Assembly: GCA_028715315.1 (NCBI GenBank)
Contig: JAQUSA010000027.1
Coordinates: forward strand, 1 to 9,185
Reading direction: 5' to 3'
DNA from: Candidatus Omnitrophota bacterium
Lineage (GTDB): Bacteria; Omnitrophota; Gorgyraeia; Pluralincolimonadales; Pluralincolimonadaceae
DNA length: 9,185 nucleotides
The position numbers and the translations under genes are program-made. Shown here piece after piece: positions 1 to 7,261 of this stretch (positions within the stretch are counted from its first letter, which is position 1; each line of letters begins with the position of its first letter). Under the pieces are notes generated by a model. The model saw only the letters and a program-made list of their open reading frames with translations, had not been told where the DNA came from and ran no database searches.

Positions 1-2052
1 TCGTACGACTGGGGCCGCGAAGTCTCGACCTGCCTTCCCGGTTATTACCGCTGGAACCAGTGGATATTCCTGAAGATGCTCGAGAAGGGGCTCGCGTATA
101 AAAAGGCGTCGGTCGTCAACTGGTGCCCCGATTGCGAGACCACCCTCGCCAATGAAGAAGTCATCGACGGGAAATGCTGGCGCTGCAAGAGCTTAGTCCG
201 GCAAAAAGAGCTCGACCAGTGGTTCATCAAGATCACCGCGTATAAAGAGAGATTGCTCGATGACCTCGCAGGGCTCAGGTACTGGCCGGAGCGCGTCATC
301 ACTATGCAGAAGAACTGGATAGGAAAGAGCGAAGGCGTCGAGATATTCTTCAAGGAAAAAGAGACAGGCGGGACCATTCCTGTCTTCACTACCCGCCAGG
401 ATACGATATTCGGATGCACCTATGTGGTGCTCGCGCCCGAACATCCCCTCGTCAAGAAGCTGATTTCCGGAAAACCGCAGGAGAGCCAGGTCCTGCAGTT
501 TATAGAAAAAGTATCCAAGGAGAGCAAGATCGTGCGCGTCGCGGCCGACGTCAAAAAGGAAGGTATCTTTACCGGCGCATACGCGATAAACCCCGTCAAT
601 AACGAGCCCGTCCAGATATGGGTCGCCGACTACGTGCTGATGGAATATGGCACGGGAGCGATAATGGCCGTGCCTACCCACGACCAGCGCGATTTCCTGT
701 TCGCGAAAGAGCATAAACTCCCGATGCGCGTTGTGATACAGCCTAAGGATAAAGCCCTGCCGCTCGATGAGATGACGGAGGCCTACGAGAACGACGGCGT
801 CCAGGTAAACTCGGCGCAGTTCGACGGCCTGACGAATGCCGAAGGCAAGAAGAGGATAGCGGAGTGGATGGAGAAGGCCGGCATCGGCAAGCGCACCGTC
901 AATTGGCGCCTTCGCGACTGGCTGATATCGCGCCAACGCTATTGGGGGACGCCCATTCCGGTCATATATTGCGCAAAATGCGGCGTTGTCCCCGTGCCGG
1001 AAAAAGACCTGCCGGTAGTCCTGCCCAAGGATGTCGAGTTCACCGGGAAGGGCGGGAGCCCGCTCTCGCAGGTCAAGGATTTTACGGAGACGAAGTGCCC
1101 GAAATGCGGCGGCGCAGCGAAACGCGAGACGGATACGATGGCGACATTTATCGATTCGTCGTGGTATTTCCTGAGGTTCTGCTCGCCTCATGCTGATACG
1201 GCGGCCTTCGAAAAAGCCGACGTATCGTATTGGATGCCGGTTGACCAGTATATCGGAGGCATCGAGCATGCGGTTCTGCACCTGCTATATTCGAGGTTTT
1301 TCACGAAGTTCCTCAAGGATATAGGGATGTTGGATTTCGAGGAACCGTTCCAGAAACTCCTCACGCAGGGCATGGTCCTAAAGGACGGCGAGGTCATGTC
1401 GAAGTCGCGCGGGAATATCGTCGACCCCGATGAGATAATCGCGAAATACGGCGCGGACACGATGCGCCTCTTCATCCTTTTTGCCGCGCCTCCGGAGACC
1501 GAGTTGGAGTGGGAAGAGCGCGGCACCGAGGGCGCGTACAGGTTCCTCGCGCGCGTATGGCGCATACAGGAGAACCTGAAGGATAAGGCCGACCCTGCGC
1601 TGGTCCGCCTTACGCATAGGGCCATAAAGAAGGTCACGGACGATATAAGCGAGTTCAAGTTCAATACCGCCATCGCGGGAATGATGGAGCTGGTCAACGC
1701 GATCTACCAGTACGGCGCCGACAGGGAAACCTATTCATCGCTTATACTGATGCTCTCGCCGATAACGCCGCATTTCTGCGAGGAGATATGGCAGTCGCTC
1801 GGGAATAAGGAGAGCGTCCTTAAGGCCGGCTGGCCGAAGTTTGACCCGAAGATGCTGGTCGAGGAGAATATCACGATAGTCATACAGGTGAACGGCAAGG
1901 TCCGTTCGAAGGTCGAAGTGCCCAACGATATCAGCGACGAGAAACTTAAAGAGCTGGCCCTGTCGGACGAGAAGGTCAGGCAATGGCTTGAGGGGAAGCC
2001 CGTGAAGAATATCGTCGTCGTACCCAAGAGGCTCGTGAGCATAGTTGCTTGA
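1..2052 (+). CDS. leuS: Leucyl-tRNA synthetase, 5'-truncated by the window edge
   Basis: Class Ia aminoacyl-tRNA synthetase that charges tRNA-Leu in the cytoplasm. The reading frame is open from base 1 (SYDWGRE..., the LeuRS segment after the HIGH motif), so the ATG at 76 is internal. 683 codons are visible; bacterial LeuRS is usually 800-880 residues, so roughly 120-130 residues including HIGH lie upstream. Visible parts in order: a zinc knuckle with Cys codons at 124, 133, 175 and 184; the CP1 editing domain with a Thr-rich motif TTRQDT (388-405) and MAVPTHDQRD; the catalytic-core segment RLRDWLISRQRYWG; a second zinc ribbon (Cys codons 970, 979, 1096, 1105); ETDTMATFIDSSWYFLR; GGIEHAVLHLLY; the KMSKS loop written VMSKSRGN (1393 onward); the anticodon-binding helical domain; and a C-terminal domain with VIQVNGKVRSKV. 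Typical motifs have Pro in TTRPDT and Lys before MSKS; both differ here but are tolerated positions. Family assignment is certain by motif content. Confidence 0.98.
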   Translation, partial: SYDWGREVSTCLPGYYRWNQWIFLKMLEKGLAYKKASVVNWCPDCETTLANEEVIDGKCWRCKSLVRQKELDQWFIKITAYKERLLDDLAGLRYWPERVITMQKNWIGKSEGVEIFFKEKETGGTIPVFTTRQDTIFGCTYVVLAPEHPLVKKLISGKPQESQVLQFIEKVSKESKIVRVAADVKKEGIFTGAYAINPVNNEPVQIWVADYVLMEYGTGAIMAVPTHDQRDFLFAKEHKLPMRVVIQPKDKALPLDEMTEAYENDGVQVNSAQFDGLTNAEGKKRIAEWMEKAGIGKRTVNWRLRDWLISRQRYWGTPIPVIYCAKCGVVPVPEKDLPVVLPKDVEFTGKGGSPLSQVKDFTETKCPKCGGAAKRETDTMATFIDSSWYFLRFCSPHADTAAFEKADVSYWMPVDQYIGGIEHAVLHLLYSRFFTKFLKDIGMLDFEEPFQKLLTQGMVLKDGEVMSKSRGNIVDPDEIIAKYGADTMRLFILFAAPPETELEWEERGTEGAYRFLARVWRIQENLKDKADPALVRLTHRAIKKVTDDISEFKFNTAIAGMMELVNAIYQYGADRETYSSLILMLSPITPHFCEEIWQSLGNKESVLKAGWPKFDPKMLVEENITIVIQVNGKVRSKVEVPNDISDEKLKELALSDEKVRQWLEGKPVKNIVVVPKRLVSIVA

Positions 2053-2407
2053 CCTGACCGCGCAGGAGAGGAAAGTGCTGGTAACCCTGGGGGCCCTGGC
2101 CCTGCTGGGTTTGGCGGTGATCGCGTACAGGACCTATATTGACCGCCCCGATGTCAGGGTGGTCCCCGGACCGCGCGCGGCGGAGGGTTTCAAGGATGCG
2201 ATGGGCCCGGCCGGGCCGGTAAATATCAATACTGCCGACGCGGAGAAGATAGAGTCGTTGCCGGATATAGGCCCAAAGATGGCAAAGGATATCGTGGATT
2301 ACCGGGCCGCGCACGGGCAATACCTTTTTAAAGAAGACCTTATGAAGGTCAGGGGCATCGGGCCTAAGACTTTCGGGAAGATAAAGGAGCTTATCGCTCT
2401 TGAATAG
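2045..2407 (+). CDS. comEA: ComEA-like helix-hairpin-helix DNA-binding protein
   Basis: Predicted 120-residue inner-membrane-anchored protein of the natural-transformation pathway. In the family it binds incoming double-stranded DNA in the periplasm and hands it to ComEC. One N-terminal transmembrane helix (about residues 11-30) is followed by a short linker and two helix-hairpin-helix motifs: VNINTADAEKIESLPDIGP (59-77, the classic ComEA signature) and VRGIGPKTFGKIKEL (102-116). The start chosen is TTG at 2045, which overlaps the leuS stop by 8 nt; no ATG or GTG in this frame would keep the whole membrane helix (GTG at 2075 would remove the charged N-terminus). A purine-rich AAGAGG (2026-2031) lies 13 nt upstream, rather far, so translational coupling to leuS is likely. 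It is short for a full ComEA with an N-terminal extension, but normal for ComEA-like proteins. The HhH assignment is secure; a role in transformation is inferred from comEC downstream. Confidence 0.88.
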   Translation: MLDLTAQERKVLVTLGALALLGLAVIAYRTYIDRPDVRVVPGPRAAEGFKDAMGPAGPVNINTADAEKIESLPDIGPKMAKDIVDYRAAHGQYLFKEDLMKVRGIGPKTFGKIKELIALE

Positions 2408-2428
2408 CGGGGTATTCTGTGGTAGACT
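2400..2428 (+). promoter_or_regulatory. Candidate sigma-70 promoter for the ppiC-comEC unit
   Basis: TTGAAT (2400-2405, 4/6 to the -35 consensus) is separated by 17 bp from TAGACT (2423-2428, 4/6 to the -10). A TGG immediately before the -10 box makes it an extended -10 element. The -35 box covers the comEA stop codon. It is the only non-coding gap of any size in the first 5.8 kb (2408-2480), and the downstream gene has its own strong ribosome binding site. Both boxes are imperfect, so this is a candidate only. Confidence 0.4.
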
Positions 2429-2466
2429 TACTCCCTGCCGCGTTAGTCCCTTAAAAAAATAACACG

Positions 2467-2473
2467 AAAGGAG
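2467..2473 (+). promoter_or_regulatory. Ribosome binding site of the prolyl isomerase gene
   Basis: AAAGGAG stands 7 nt before the ATG at 2481. It is the best Shine-Dalgarno on the plus strand of the window and fixes the start of the lipoprotein, placing the signal peptide at the N-terminus. Confidence 0.85.
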
Positions 2474-2480
2474 CAATAAG

Positions 2481-3434
2481 ATGTACAGGACAAGGTTGTT
2501 TGCTGTGGTTATGGCGGTCTTTGCCGCGGTTGCGTTGACGGGCTGCTGTCAATCAGCCAAGAACGCCGCCGCGCCGGCACCGGAGGCCTCGAAGGGCCAG
2601 GCGGTAAGCGCCGAGACGGCGAAGCAGGCCGCGCCCGAGGCGAAGGGCGGGAAAGTAGTGGCCGAGATTGGCAGCGAGAAGATCACCCTCGAAGAGATAA
2701 ACGAGATGATTAAACAGATACCGGAGCAGTACCAGCCTATGGCCGAGGCCCACAAGGATATGTTCGTCGACAGCGTCGTAAACCAGAGACTGCTGTACAA
2801 CGAAGCCTCGAAGCTTAACCTCGATAAGGACGCCGCCGTCCAGAAACAGCTCGATGAGGCCAGGAAAGAGATAATCATAAAGGAATTCCTGCGCAAGGAG
2901 ATAGAGGATAAGGTGGTCGTCACCGACGAGGACGCTAAGAAATATTACGAAGCGAATAAGGACAAGTTCAAGGAAGGCGAGAAGATCCAGGTATCGCACA
3001 TCCTGGTAGAGACTGAAGCCGAAGCGAACGATGCCCTCGCAAAGCTGCAGGCCGGCGCGGATTTCGCAGCCCTGGCAAAAGAGAAATCAAAATGCCCGAG
3101 CAAAGATAAGGGCGGCGACCTGGGGCCCATAAGCAAGGGGCAGACAGTCCCAGAGTTCGAAAATGCCGCTTTCGCGCTCCAGGTAGGGCAGTTGAGCCCG
3201 GTCGTCAAGTCGCAGTTCGGTTACCATATCATCAAGGTCACCGAGAAACAGCCTGAAAAGCTTCTCTCGTTCGACGAGGTCAAGGAACAGCTTAAGCAGA
3301 TGCTCCTCGCGGACAAGCAGAAGGAGAGCTTTGATTTGATAATAAAGGACCTGAAGGACAGGAATAAGGTCGTTATATACAAAGACCTGCTGATGCCGCC
3401 TGCGCCTAAGGCCGAGCCGATCCCAGCAAAATAA
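2481..3434 (+). CDS. Lipoprotein parvulin-type peptidyl-prolyl isomerase (PpiC/PrsA/SurA-like)
   Basis: 317-residue predicted periplasmic foldase that isomerises peptidyl-prolyl bonds and chaperones secreted or outer-membrane proteins. A type II signal peptide ends in the lipobox LTGC, with acylated Cys22; a second Cys follows directly and no Asp stands at +2. Then come an Ala/Lys/Glu-rich flexible linker (about 24-57), a SurA-N-like helical chaperone domain (about 58-165, with MFVDSVVNQRLLYNEA) and a single parvulin domain (about 168-256). The parvulin domain shows VSHILV (His173), GGDLG (211-215), the VPEFENAAFAL segment and FGYHIIKV (His249), and is followed by a charged C-terminal helix and a Pro/Lys tail. 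Organisation matches PrsA or PpiC-like lipoproteins; SurA itself has two parvulin domains and no lipid anchor. It sits between comEA and comEC and ends 6 nt before comEC, so the two are almost surely co-transcribed. Client proteins cannot be told from sequence. Confidence 0.93.
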   Translation: MYRTRLFAVVMAVFAAVALTGCCQSAKNAAAPAPEASKGQAVSAETAKQAAPEAKGGKVVAEIGSEKITLEEINEMIKQIPEQYQPMAEAHKDMFVDSVVNQRLLYNEASKLNLDKDAAVQKQLDEARKEIIIKEFLRKEIEDKVVVTDEDAKKYYEANKDKFKEGEKIQVSHILVETEAEANDALAKLQAGADFAALAKEKSKCPSKDKGGDLGPISKGQTVPEFENAAFALQVGQLSPVVKSQFGYHIIKVTEKQPEKLLSFDEVKEQLKQMLLADKQKESFDLIIKDLKDRNKVVIYKDLLMPPAPKAEPIPAK

Positions 3435-3440
3435 ACCGGG

Positions 3441-5849
3441 ATGCCTTTAACCTGGGTAGCGTTATTTCTATCTACGGGGATCTGGATAACAAGCGTTATC
3501 CGGGTCCCCGTTCTCTTTTCTTCGGCCCTGGCCGCCCTGTTCCTTGTAGTGTCCGCGGCCGTCATAAAGAAAAAGTTTGCCTCTTTACTGTCGCTTTCCG
3601 CGGCGTTCCTCTTCATAGGCTGCATACTCCTTGGCGTTAACCGTTCACTTCCGGACGGCCATATTAAGTATTTCACCCCTTCCGGGCCTGAAGAGGTCTG
3701 CCTCGAGGGGACGGTAACGGACGAGCCTTCGGAGGCGATGACTTTCTATGGAGAGCCCAGGATAAATTTCACTCTTGAAGTGCGGGGGTTGCAGAAGGGC
3801 GAAATGAAGGCCCGCGTCTCGGGCAAAGTAAGGGCCTCTATTTTCGGCCGTCCGAAGAACAAAGTCTCCTACGGCGATACCGTGGCCCTGCGCGGAAAGC
3901 TCTCGAAGCCTTCGGCACCCGGCAACCCCGGCGAGTTCGACTACGCGAAGTACCTCGAGAGGAACCGGATATTCTCATCGGTATCGGCGAACGCGAAGGA
4001 TGTCGCCCTGCTGAAGCAGGACCCTGGCATTACAGGGACCGGCAAGGGGAATCCCGTCGTAAGTTTCGCGTACAAGGTACGGGGCAGGGTAAGGGAGGTT
4101 ATAGCCGCGGGCATCCCGGGGGACGCCGCGGATTTCCTGATAGCGGTATTGCTCGGCCTGAGGCAGGACGTCAGCGCCGGGCTCAACGATGACTTCATGA
4201 AGACGGGAACCGTGCATCTTCTCGCCATAAGCGGGCTTAATGTAGGGCTCATAGCGTCCCTGATGCTTGTGATATTCGGGATACTCAGGATCCCGAAGAA
4301 GGCGGGCATCTGCGCGGCCGTAGTCCTGCTGATTTTTTATGCCGTGCTGACGAACGGCACGCCCTCGGTGATAAGGGCGACCGTGATGTCGATAGCCGTC
4401 CTCTGCGGGCTGCTTATCGGAAGGGACGCGTCCCTTTGGAACTCGCTGGGCCTCGCCGCTATAGTGATACTCGGATATGACCCGGAAGCGTTGTTCGATA
4501 TCGGGTTCCAGCTTTCGTTCCTGTCGGTGGCGTCGCTGCTCTATTTTGTCCCGCTGATACAGGGCTTTGCCCCTAAGATCGGCCTGACTTTACGGAAGCG
4601 GAACTACCTGCTGGAGGGATGCGCGGTCTCGCTTGCCGCCTGGGCGGGAGTGGCCCCGCTCATACTGGTCTATTTCAACATAGTGACCCCCATCGCGGTG
4701 GCTGCGAATCTCATTGCCGTTCCGCTTTCATTCGCGATAACCGCGGCCGGCATCCCTTTCATCATATTCGGTTTTATATTTCCGCCTCTCGGAAAAATAT
4801 TTGCCGCTTCCACGTGGATACTGTGCGAAGCGCTATTCAAGTCCAACAATATTTTGGCAAAAGCGCCCCTCGGGCATTTCTACCTTCCGGCGCCGCCTAT
4901 ATATGTATTAATTGCGTATTACCTGTTCCTACTGGCCTTCACGGAGAGGGCCAGGCTTAAGATAAGCGGCGCGAAGATCGCTGCGGCGGCCCTGGCATTC
5001 GCCAACATTATCATCTGGACGAGCGCTCTTGCTCCCCGCGACGGGAAGATGCGCGTCACGTTCCTCGATGTCGGCCACGGCGATTCGGTCTTCCTGGAAT
5101 TCCCCCGCGGCGGGAACATGCTCATAGACGGCGGAAGCGGCGGGGGAGAGGATTGGGATGCGGGCAGGAACATCGTGCTGCCTTTCCTGAGGAGCAAGGG
5201 CGTTCAGGTGATCGATGCAGTGGTCCTGACCCATCCGGATGCCGACCATTCGGGAGGCCTTGTTTCGGTGCTCGCCGGCGTCGATGTGAGGAATGTTTTC
5301 GAGGGCGGCGCGGGCTCCGGCACCGGGATATACAAGTCTTTTGAGGAGATCGTCCGCGGCAGGCATATCGCGCGGCATATTTTAAAACGCGGGGATTCGA
5401 TAAGCGGCATAGAAGGCGTTGACCTGCTATGCCTCAACCCGCGCGCGGGCCGCGCCGGCGATACCGCAATATCCGTTAACGACAGGTCCGTAGCCATTGC
5501 GATAAGGTTCGGCGGTTGCGGGTTCCTGTTTTGCGGGGATACCGGCGAAGGGCCTATAGCGGAGATAGCCTCGGGATATCCCGGCGCCATAAAATCGGAC
5601 CTGTTAATGCTGCCGCACCACGGGGAGAAGCTCAGCGCGGCATCCGAGGCGTTCATTGCATCCGCCGGCCCGGAATATGCGGTCATATCGGAGGGCCGGG
5701 CGCGCAGGGAGGTTGCTGCATCGGCTAAGATGCAGCAGCTGCTTTCCGCGAAAGGAATTAAGGTTTACAGGACCAACGCGGACGGCGCGGTCTTCGCGGT
5801 AACGGACGGTAAGGGACTTATCGTAAGTAATTTCAGAAGAATGCGTTAA
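3441..5849 (+). CDS. comEC: ComEC/Rec2 DNA uptake channel with metallo-beta-lactamase domain
   Basis: 802-residue polytopic inner-membrane protein, the channel that moves single-stranded DNA into the cytoplasm during transformation. Order of parts: about three N-terminal membrane helices (residues 4-65); a soluble OB-like DUF4131 region (about 80-190) ending in NPGEFDYAKYLERNRIF; the Competence domain with many membrane helices (about 225-530) carrying HLLAISGLNVG (259-269), TNGTPSVIRA and FDIGFQLSFLSV; then the C-terminal metallo-beta-lactamase-fold domain (about 537-790). That domain has FLDVGHGDSV, LIDGG, THPDADHSGG (597-606), SVNDRSVAI, FLFCGD (Asp700) and LPHHG (His726/727), so the putative metal ligands of a nuclease are kept. 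Length and domain order are those of complete ComEC. The conserved SGLHV motif reads SGLNV. The ATG lies 6 nt after the isomerase stop with no good Shine-Dalgarno, suggesting translational coupling. Identification is very secure; actual competence of the organism is inference. Confidence 0.97.
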   Translation: MPLTWVALFLSTGIWITSVIRVPVLFSSALAALFLVVSAAVIKKKFASLLSLSAAFLFIGCILLGVNRSLPDGHIKYFTPSGPEEVCLEGTVTDEPSEAMTFYGEPRINFTLEVRGLQKGEMKARVSGKVRASIFGRPKNKVSYGDTVALRGKLSKPSAPGNPGEFDYAKYLERNRIFSSVSANAKDVALLKQDPGITGTGKGNPVVSFAYKVRGRVREVIAAGIPGDAADFLIAVLLGLRQDVSAGLNDDFMKTGTVHLLAISGLNVGLIASLMLVIFGILRIPKKAGICAAVVLLIFYAVLTNGTPSVIRATVMSIAVLCGLLIGRDASLWNSLGLAAIVILGYDPEALFDIGFQLSFLSVASLLYFVPLIQGFAPKIGLTLRKRNYLLEGCAVSLAAWAGVAPLILVYFNIVTPIAVAANLIAVPLSFAITAAGIPFIIFGFIFPPLGKIFAASTWILCEALFKSNNILAKAPLGHFYLPAPPIYVLIAYYLFLLAFTERARLKISGAKIAAAALAFANIIIWTSALAPRDGKMRVTFLDVGHGDSVFLEFPRGGNMLIDGGSGGGEDWDAGRNIVLPFLRSKGVQVIDAVVLTHPDADHSGGLVSVLAGVDVRNVFEGGAGSGTGIYKSFEEIVRGRHIARHILKRGDSISGIEGVDLLCLNPRAGRAGDTAISVNDRSVAIAIRFGGCGFLFCGDTGEGPIAEIASGYPGAIKSDLLMLPHHGEKLSAASEAFIASAGPEYAVISEGRARREVAASAKMQQLLSAKGIKVYRTNADGAVFAVTDGKGLIVSNFRRMR

Positions 5850-5857
5850 ATTTCACG

Positions 5858-5885
5858 TTGACAAGCGGTGCCTCCGGGGTATAAA
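5858..5885 (+). promoter_or_regulatory. Strong sigma-70 promoter upstream of pilZ
   Basis: A perfect TTGACA (5858-5863), 16 bp spacer and TATAAA (5880-5885, 5/6) lie directly after the comEC stop codon. The predicted transcript would start near 5892, leaving a leader of about 19 nt with AGGGGG (5899-5904) as ribosome binding site 6 nt before the pilZ ATG. A perfect TATAAT at 5892-5897 has no -35 partner at a usual distance. This is the clearest promoter in the window and would drive pilZ-bamD-lptE-holA. Confidence 0.75.
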
Positions 5886-5910
5886 ATCATCTATAATTAG
5901 GGGGCGCTCT

Positions 5911-6273
5911 ATGCAATCTAAGTCAGATTTCCCCGAGAGAAGGCAGTATGAACGGATCAACACGACCATGTCGGTCCAGTACAGGGGAATACGGCAGGCC
6001 AGCGACTCCGTTATCAATGCGATCTCCAGGGATATTTCCACAGGCGGCGTCAGGCTGCTCGTAAACGAGTTCATATCGGTGTTTACGCGGCTTGTCCTGG
6101 AGATAGCTATGCCGTCATCCCCGAAGCCTGTAAGGGTGGTCTCGAAGGTCGCGTGGGTGCGCAAGCGTCCCTACGGCGAACAGTACGAGGTTGGGGTCGA
6201 GTTCATGGATATGCCCGATGAAGACAGGCGCGGCATAGATGATTTTATCGAAAGATCCGCCCTCAAACAGTAA
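5911..6273 (+). CDS. Single-domain PilZ protein, predicted c-di-GMP receptor
   Basis: 120-residue cytoplasmic protein consisting of almost nothing but a PilZ domain. Both halves of the cyclic-di-GMP signature are intact: the RxxxR motif (Arg11-Gln-Tyr-Glu-Arg15) near the N-terminus and DxSxxG (Asp41, Ser43, Gly46) in DISTGGVRLL, followed by the beta-barrel strands with RVVSKVAWVRKR and YEVGVEFMDM. By family knowledge such proteins bind c-di-GMP and alter a partner, commonly pili, flagella or polysaccharide export. It is the first gene after a strong promoter and lies 31 nt before the bamD-like gene, so it is probably the leader of the outer-membrane biogenesis operon. Its partner is not identifiable from the sequence. 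No transmembrane helix, signal peptide or output domain is present. Confidence 0.93.
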   Translation: MQSKSDFPERRQYERINTTMSVQYRGIRQASDSVINAISRDISTGGVRLLVNEFISVFTRLVLEIAMPSSPKPVRVVSKVAWVRKRPYGEQYEVGVEFMDMPDEDRRGIDDFIERSALKQ

Positions 6274-6287
6274 ATCCGCAAAAAACC

Positions 6288-6293
6288 GGAAGG
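6288..6293 (+). promoter_or_regulatory. Ribosome binding site deciding the bamD-like start
   Basis: GGAAGG lies 11 nt before the ATG at 6305 (AAGGCG at 6290-6295 gives 9 nt). It supports 6305 over the in-frame ATG at 6239, which lies inside pilZ and would put 22 charged residues in front of a signal peptide. Confidence 0.6.
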
Positions 6294-6304
6294 CGAAAAC
6301 GTCT

Positions 6305-7261
6305 ATGAGAAGATCCTTTTTTGTTATATTGGCGGCTTTGGCCATGGCAGTGGCCATGCCGGCAGCCCATGCCTACTGGATATGGACCCCGCAGACGGGG
6401 ACCTGGATAAACCCGAAATGGGCCGTAAAGGATACGCCGCAGGAACAGTTCGACTGGGCCATGAAGTTCTTCGAGTCAAAAGAATACAAGAAGGCCGCAG
6501 AGGAATTCCAGAAGCTCGTGCGTTATTACCCGCAGGCGGAACTTGCCGCGGAAGCCGAATATTACGCCGGCAAATCCTATGAGTGCATCGATGAATATGA
6601 GCAGGCCTTCAACGCCTACCAGAAGGCGATAGAGACGTATCCGTTCTCGAAGAGGCTCGATGAGATGATGGAGCTCCAGTACGAGATAGGGAACAAGTTC
6701 TACCTCGGCGAGAAGGTAAGGCTGTGGGGCATACCGACCTTTCCGTCGGTCTTCAAGGCGATAGAGATGTACCAGAAGGTAATAGATAATGCGCCCTACG
6801 GCAAGTTCGCCGACCAGGCGCTCTATAAGATGGGCGAGTGCTACAAGAAGGCCGGTGATTTCCAGCAGGCGAGGTTGACCTTCCAAAAACTGGTCGATGA
6901 ACATCCAGAGAGCAAGCTCGCCGAAGAGGCGAATTTCCAAGTCGGCCTCTGCGCTTCACAGGCTTCGCTGAAACCGAGCTACGACCAGTCCGAAACGGAT
7001 TCGGCGCTGCAGGAGATAGAGGATTTCTCGAAACGCCATCCCGAGTCGGCCTTGACGGGCGAAGCGGACAAGATGCGCGAGTCGCTGAGGGAGAAGAAGG
7101 CCCAGAGCGATTACGACATAGCCGAATTCTACTGGAGGCTGAAGCAGTACGAGTCTGCTGCCGTTTACTACAAGAGCATCGTCAACACCTTGCCCGACAC
7201 GGATATCTCGAAGAAAGCGCAGGAGAGGCTCGACATATTAGAAAAGAAGAAAAAGAAATGA
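6305..7261 (+). CDS. bamD: BamD-like TPR outer-membrane assembly protein, not lipidated
   Basis: 318-residue exported tetratricopeptide-repeat protein of the BamD/YfiO type, which in the family works with BamA to insert beta-barrel proteins into the outer membrane. A Sec signal peptide (1-23, cleavage expected after AHA) is followed by a striking aromatic segment, YWIWTPQTGTWINPKW (24-39). TPR-like helices then run to the end, for example FDWAMKFFESKEYKKAAEEF (49-68), then AEYYAGKSYECIDEYEQAF, and further repeats around 150-200 and 280-311. The tail is LEKKKKK. The usual BamD lipobox cysteine is absent, and it is longer than the roughly 245-residue E. coli protein. Placement directly before lptE supports an envelope role. 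A CpoB/YbgF-like or general TPR scaffold is the main alternative. The stop codon overlaps the lptE start (ATGA). Confidence 0.85.
   Translation: MRRSFFVILAALAMAVAMPAAHAYWIWTPQTGTWINPKWAVKDTPQEQFDWAMKFFESKEYKKAAEEFQKLVRYYPQAELAAEAEYYAGKSYECIDEYEQAFNAYQKAIETYPFSKRLDEMMELQYEIGNKFYLGEKVRLWGIPTFPSVFKAIEMYQKVIDNAPYGKFADQALYKMGECYKKAGDFQQARLTFQKLVDEHPESKLAEEANFQVGLCASQASLKPSYDQSETDSALQEIEDFSKRHPESALTGEADKMRESLREKKAQSDYDIAEFYWRLKQYESAAVYYKSIVNTLPDTDISKKAQERLDILEKKKKK

Noticed and set aside
193..1281. A 362-codon open frame on the minus strand opposite leuS
   Set aside because: It is Arg/Leu/His-rich with no recognisable domain and lies fully within an unmistakable LeuRS sequence; long antisense frames are expected from this codon use.
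5892..5897. Perfect TATAAT as the -10 box before pilZ
   Set aside because: It stands 28 bp from the TTGACA and has no other -35 at a normal distance; the TATAAA at 5880-5885 gives a 16-bp spacer.
6239..6304. Upstream in-frame ATG for the bamD-like gene
   Set aside because: It lies inside pilZ and would place 22 polar, charged residues before a clean signal peptide; the ATG at 6305 has a ribosome binding site and the right N-terminus.
6339..6358. Repeat of TGGCCATG and a 6-bp hairpin in the signal-peptide codons
   Set aside because: It simply encodes Ala/Met-rich LAMAVAM residues; the stem is too short to argue for regulation.
7241..7258. A-rich Lys tract at the bamD-like end as a programmed frameshift site
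   Set aside because: The required A AAA AAG heptamer is broken by a G at 7249, and the ATGA overlap with lptE explains the arrangement without slippage.
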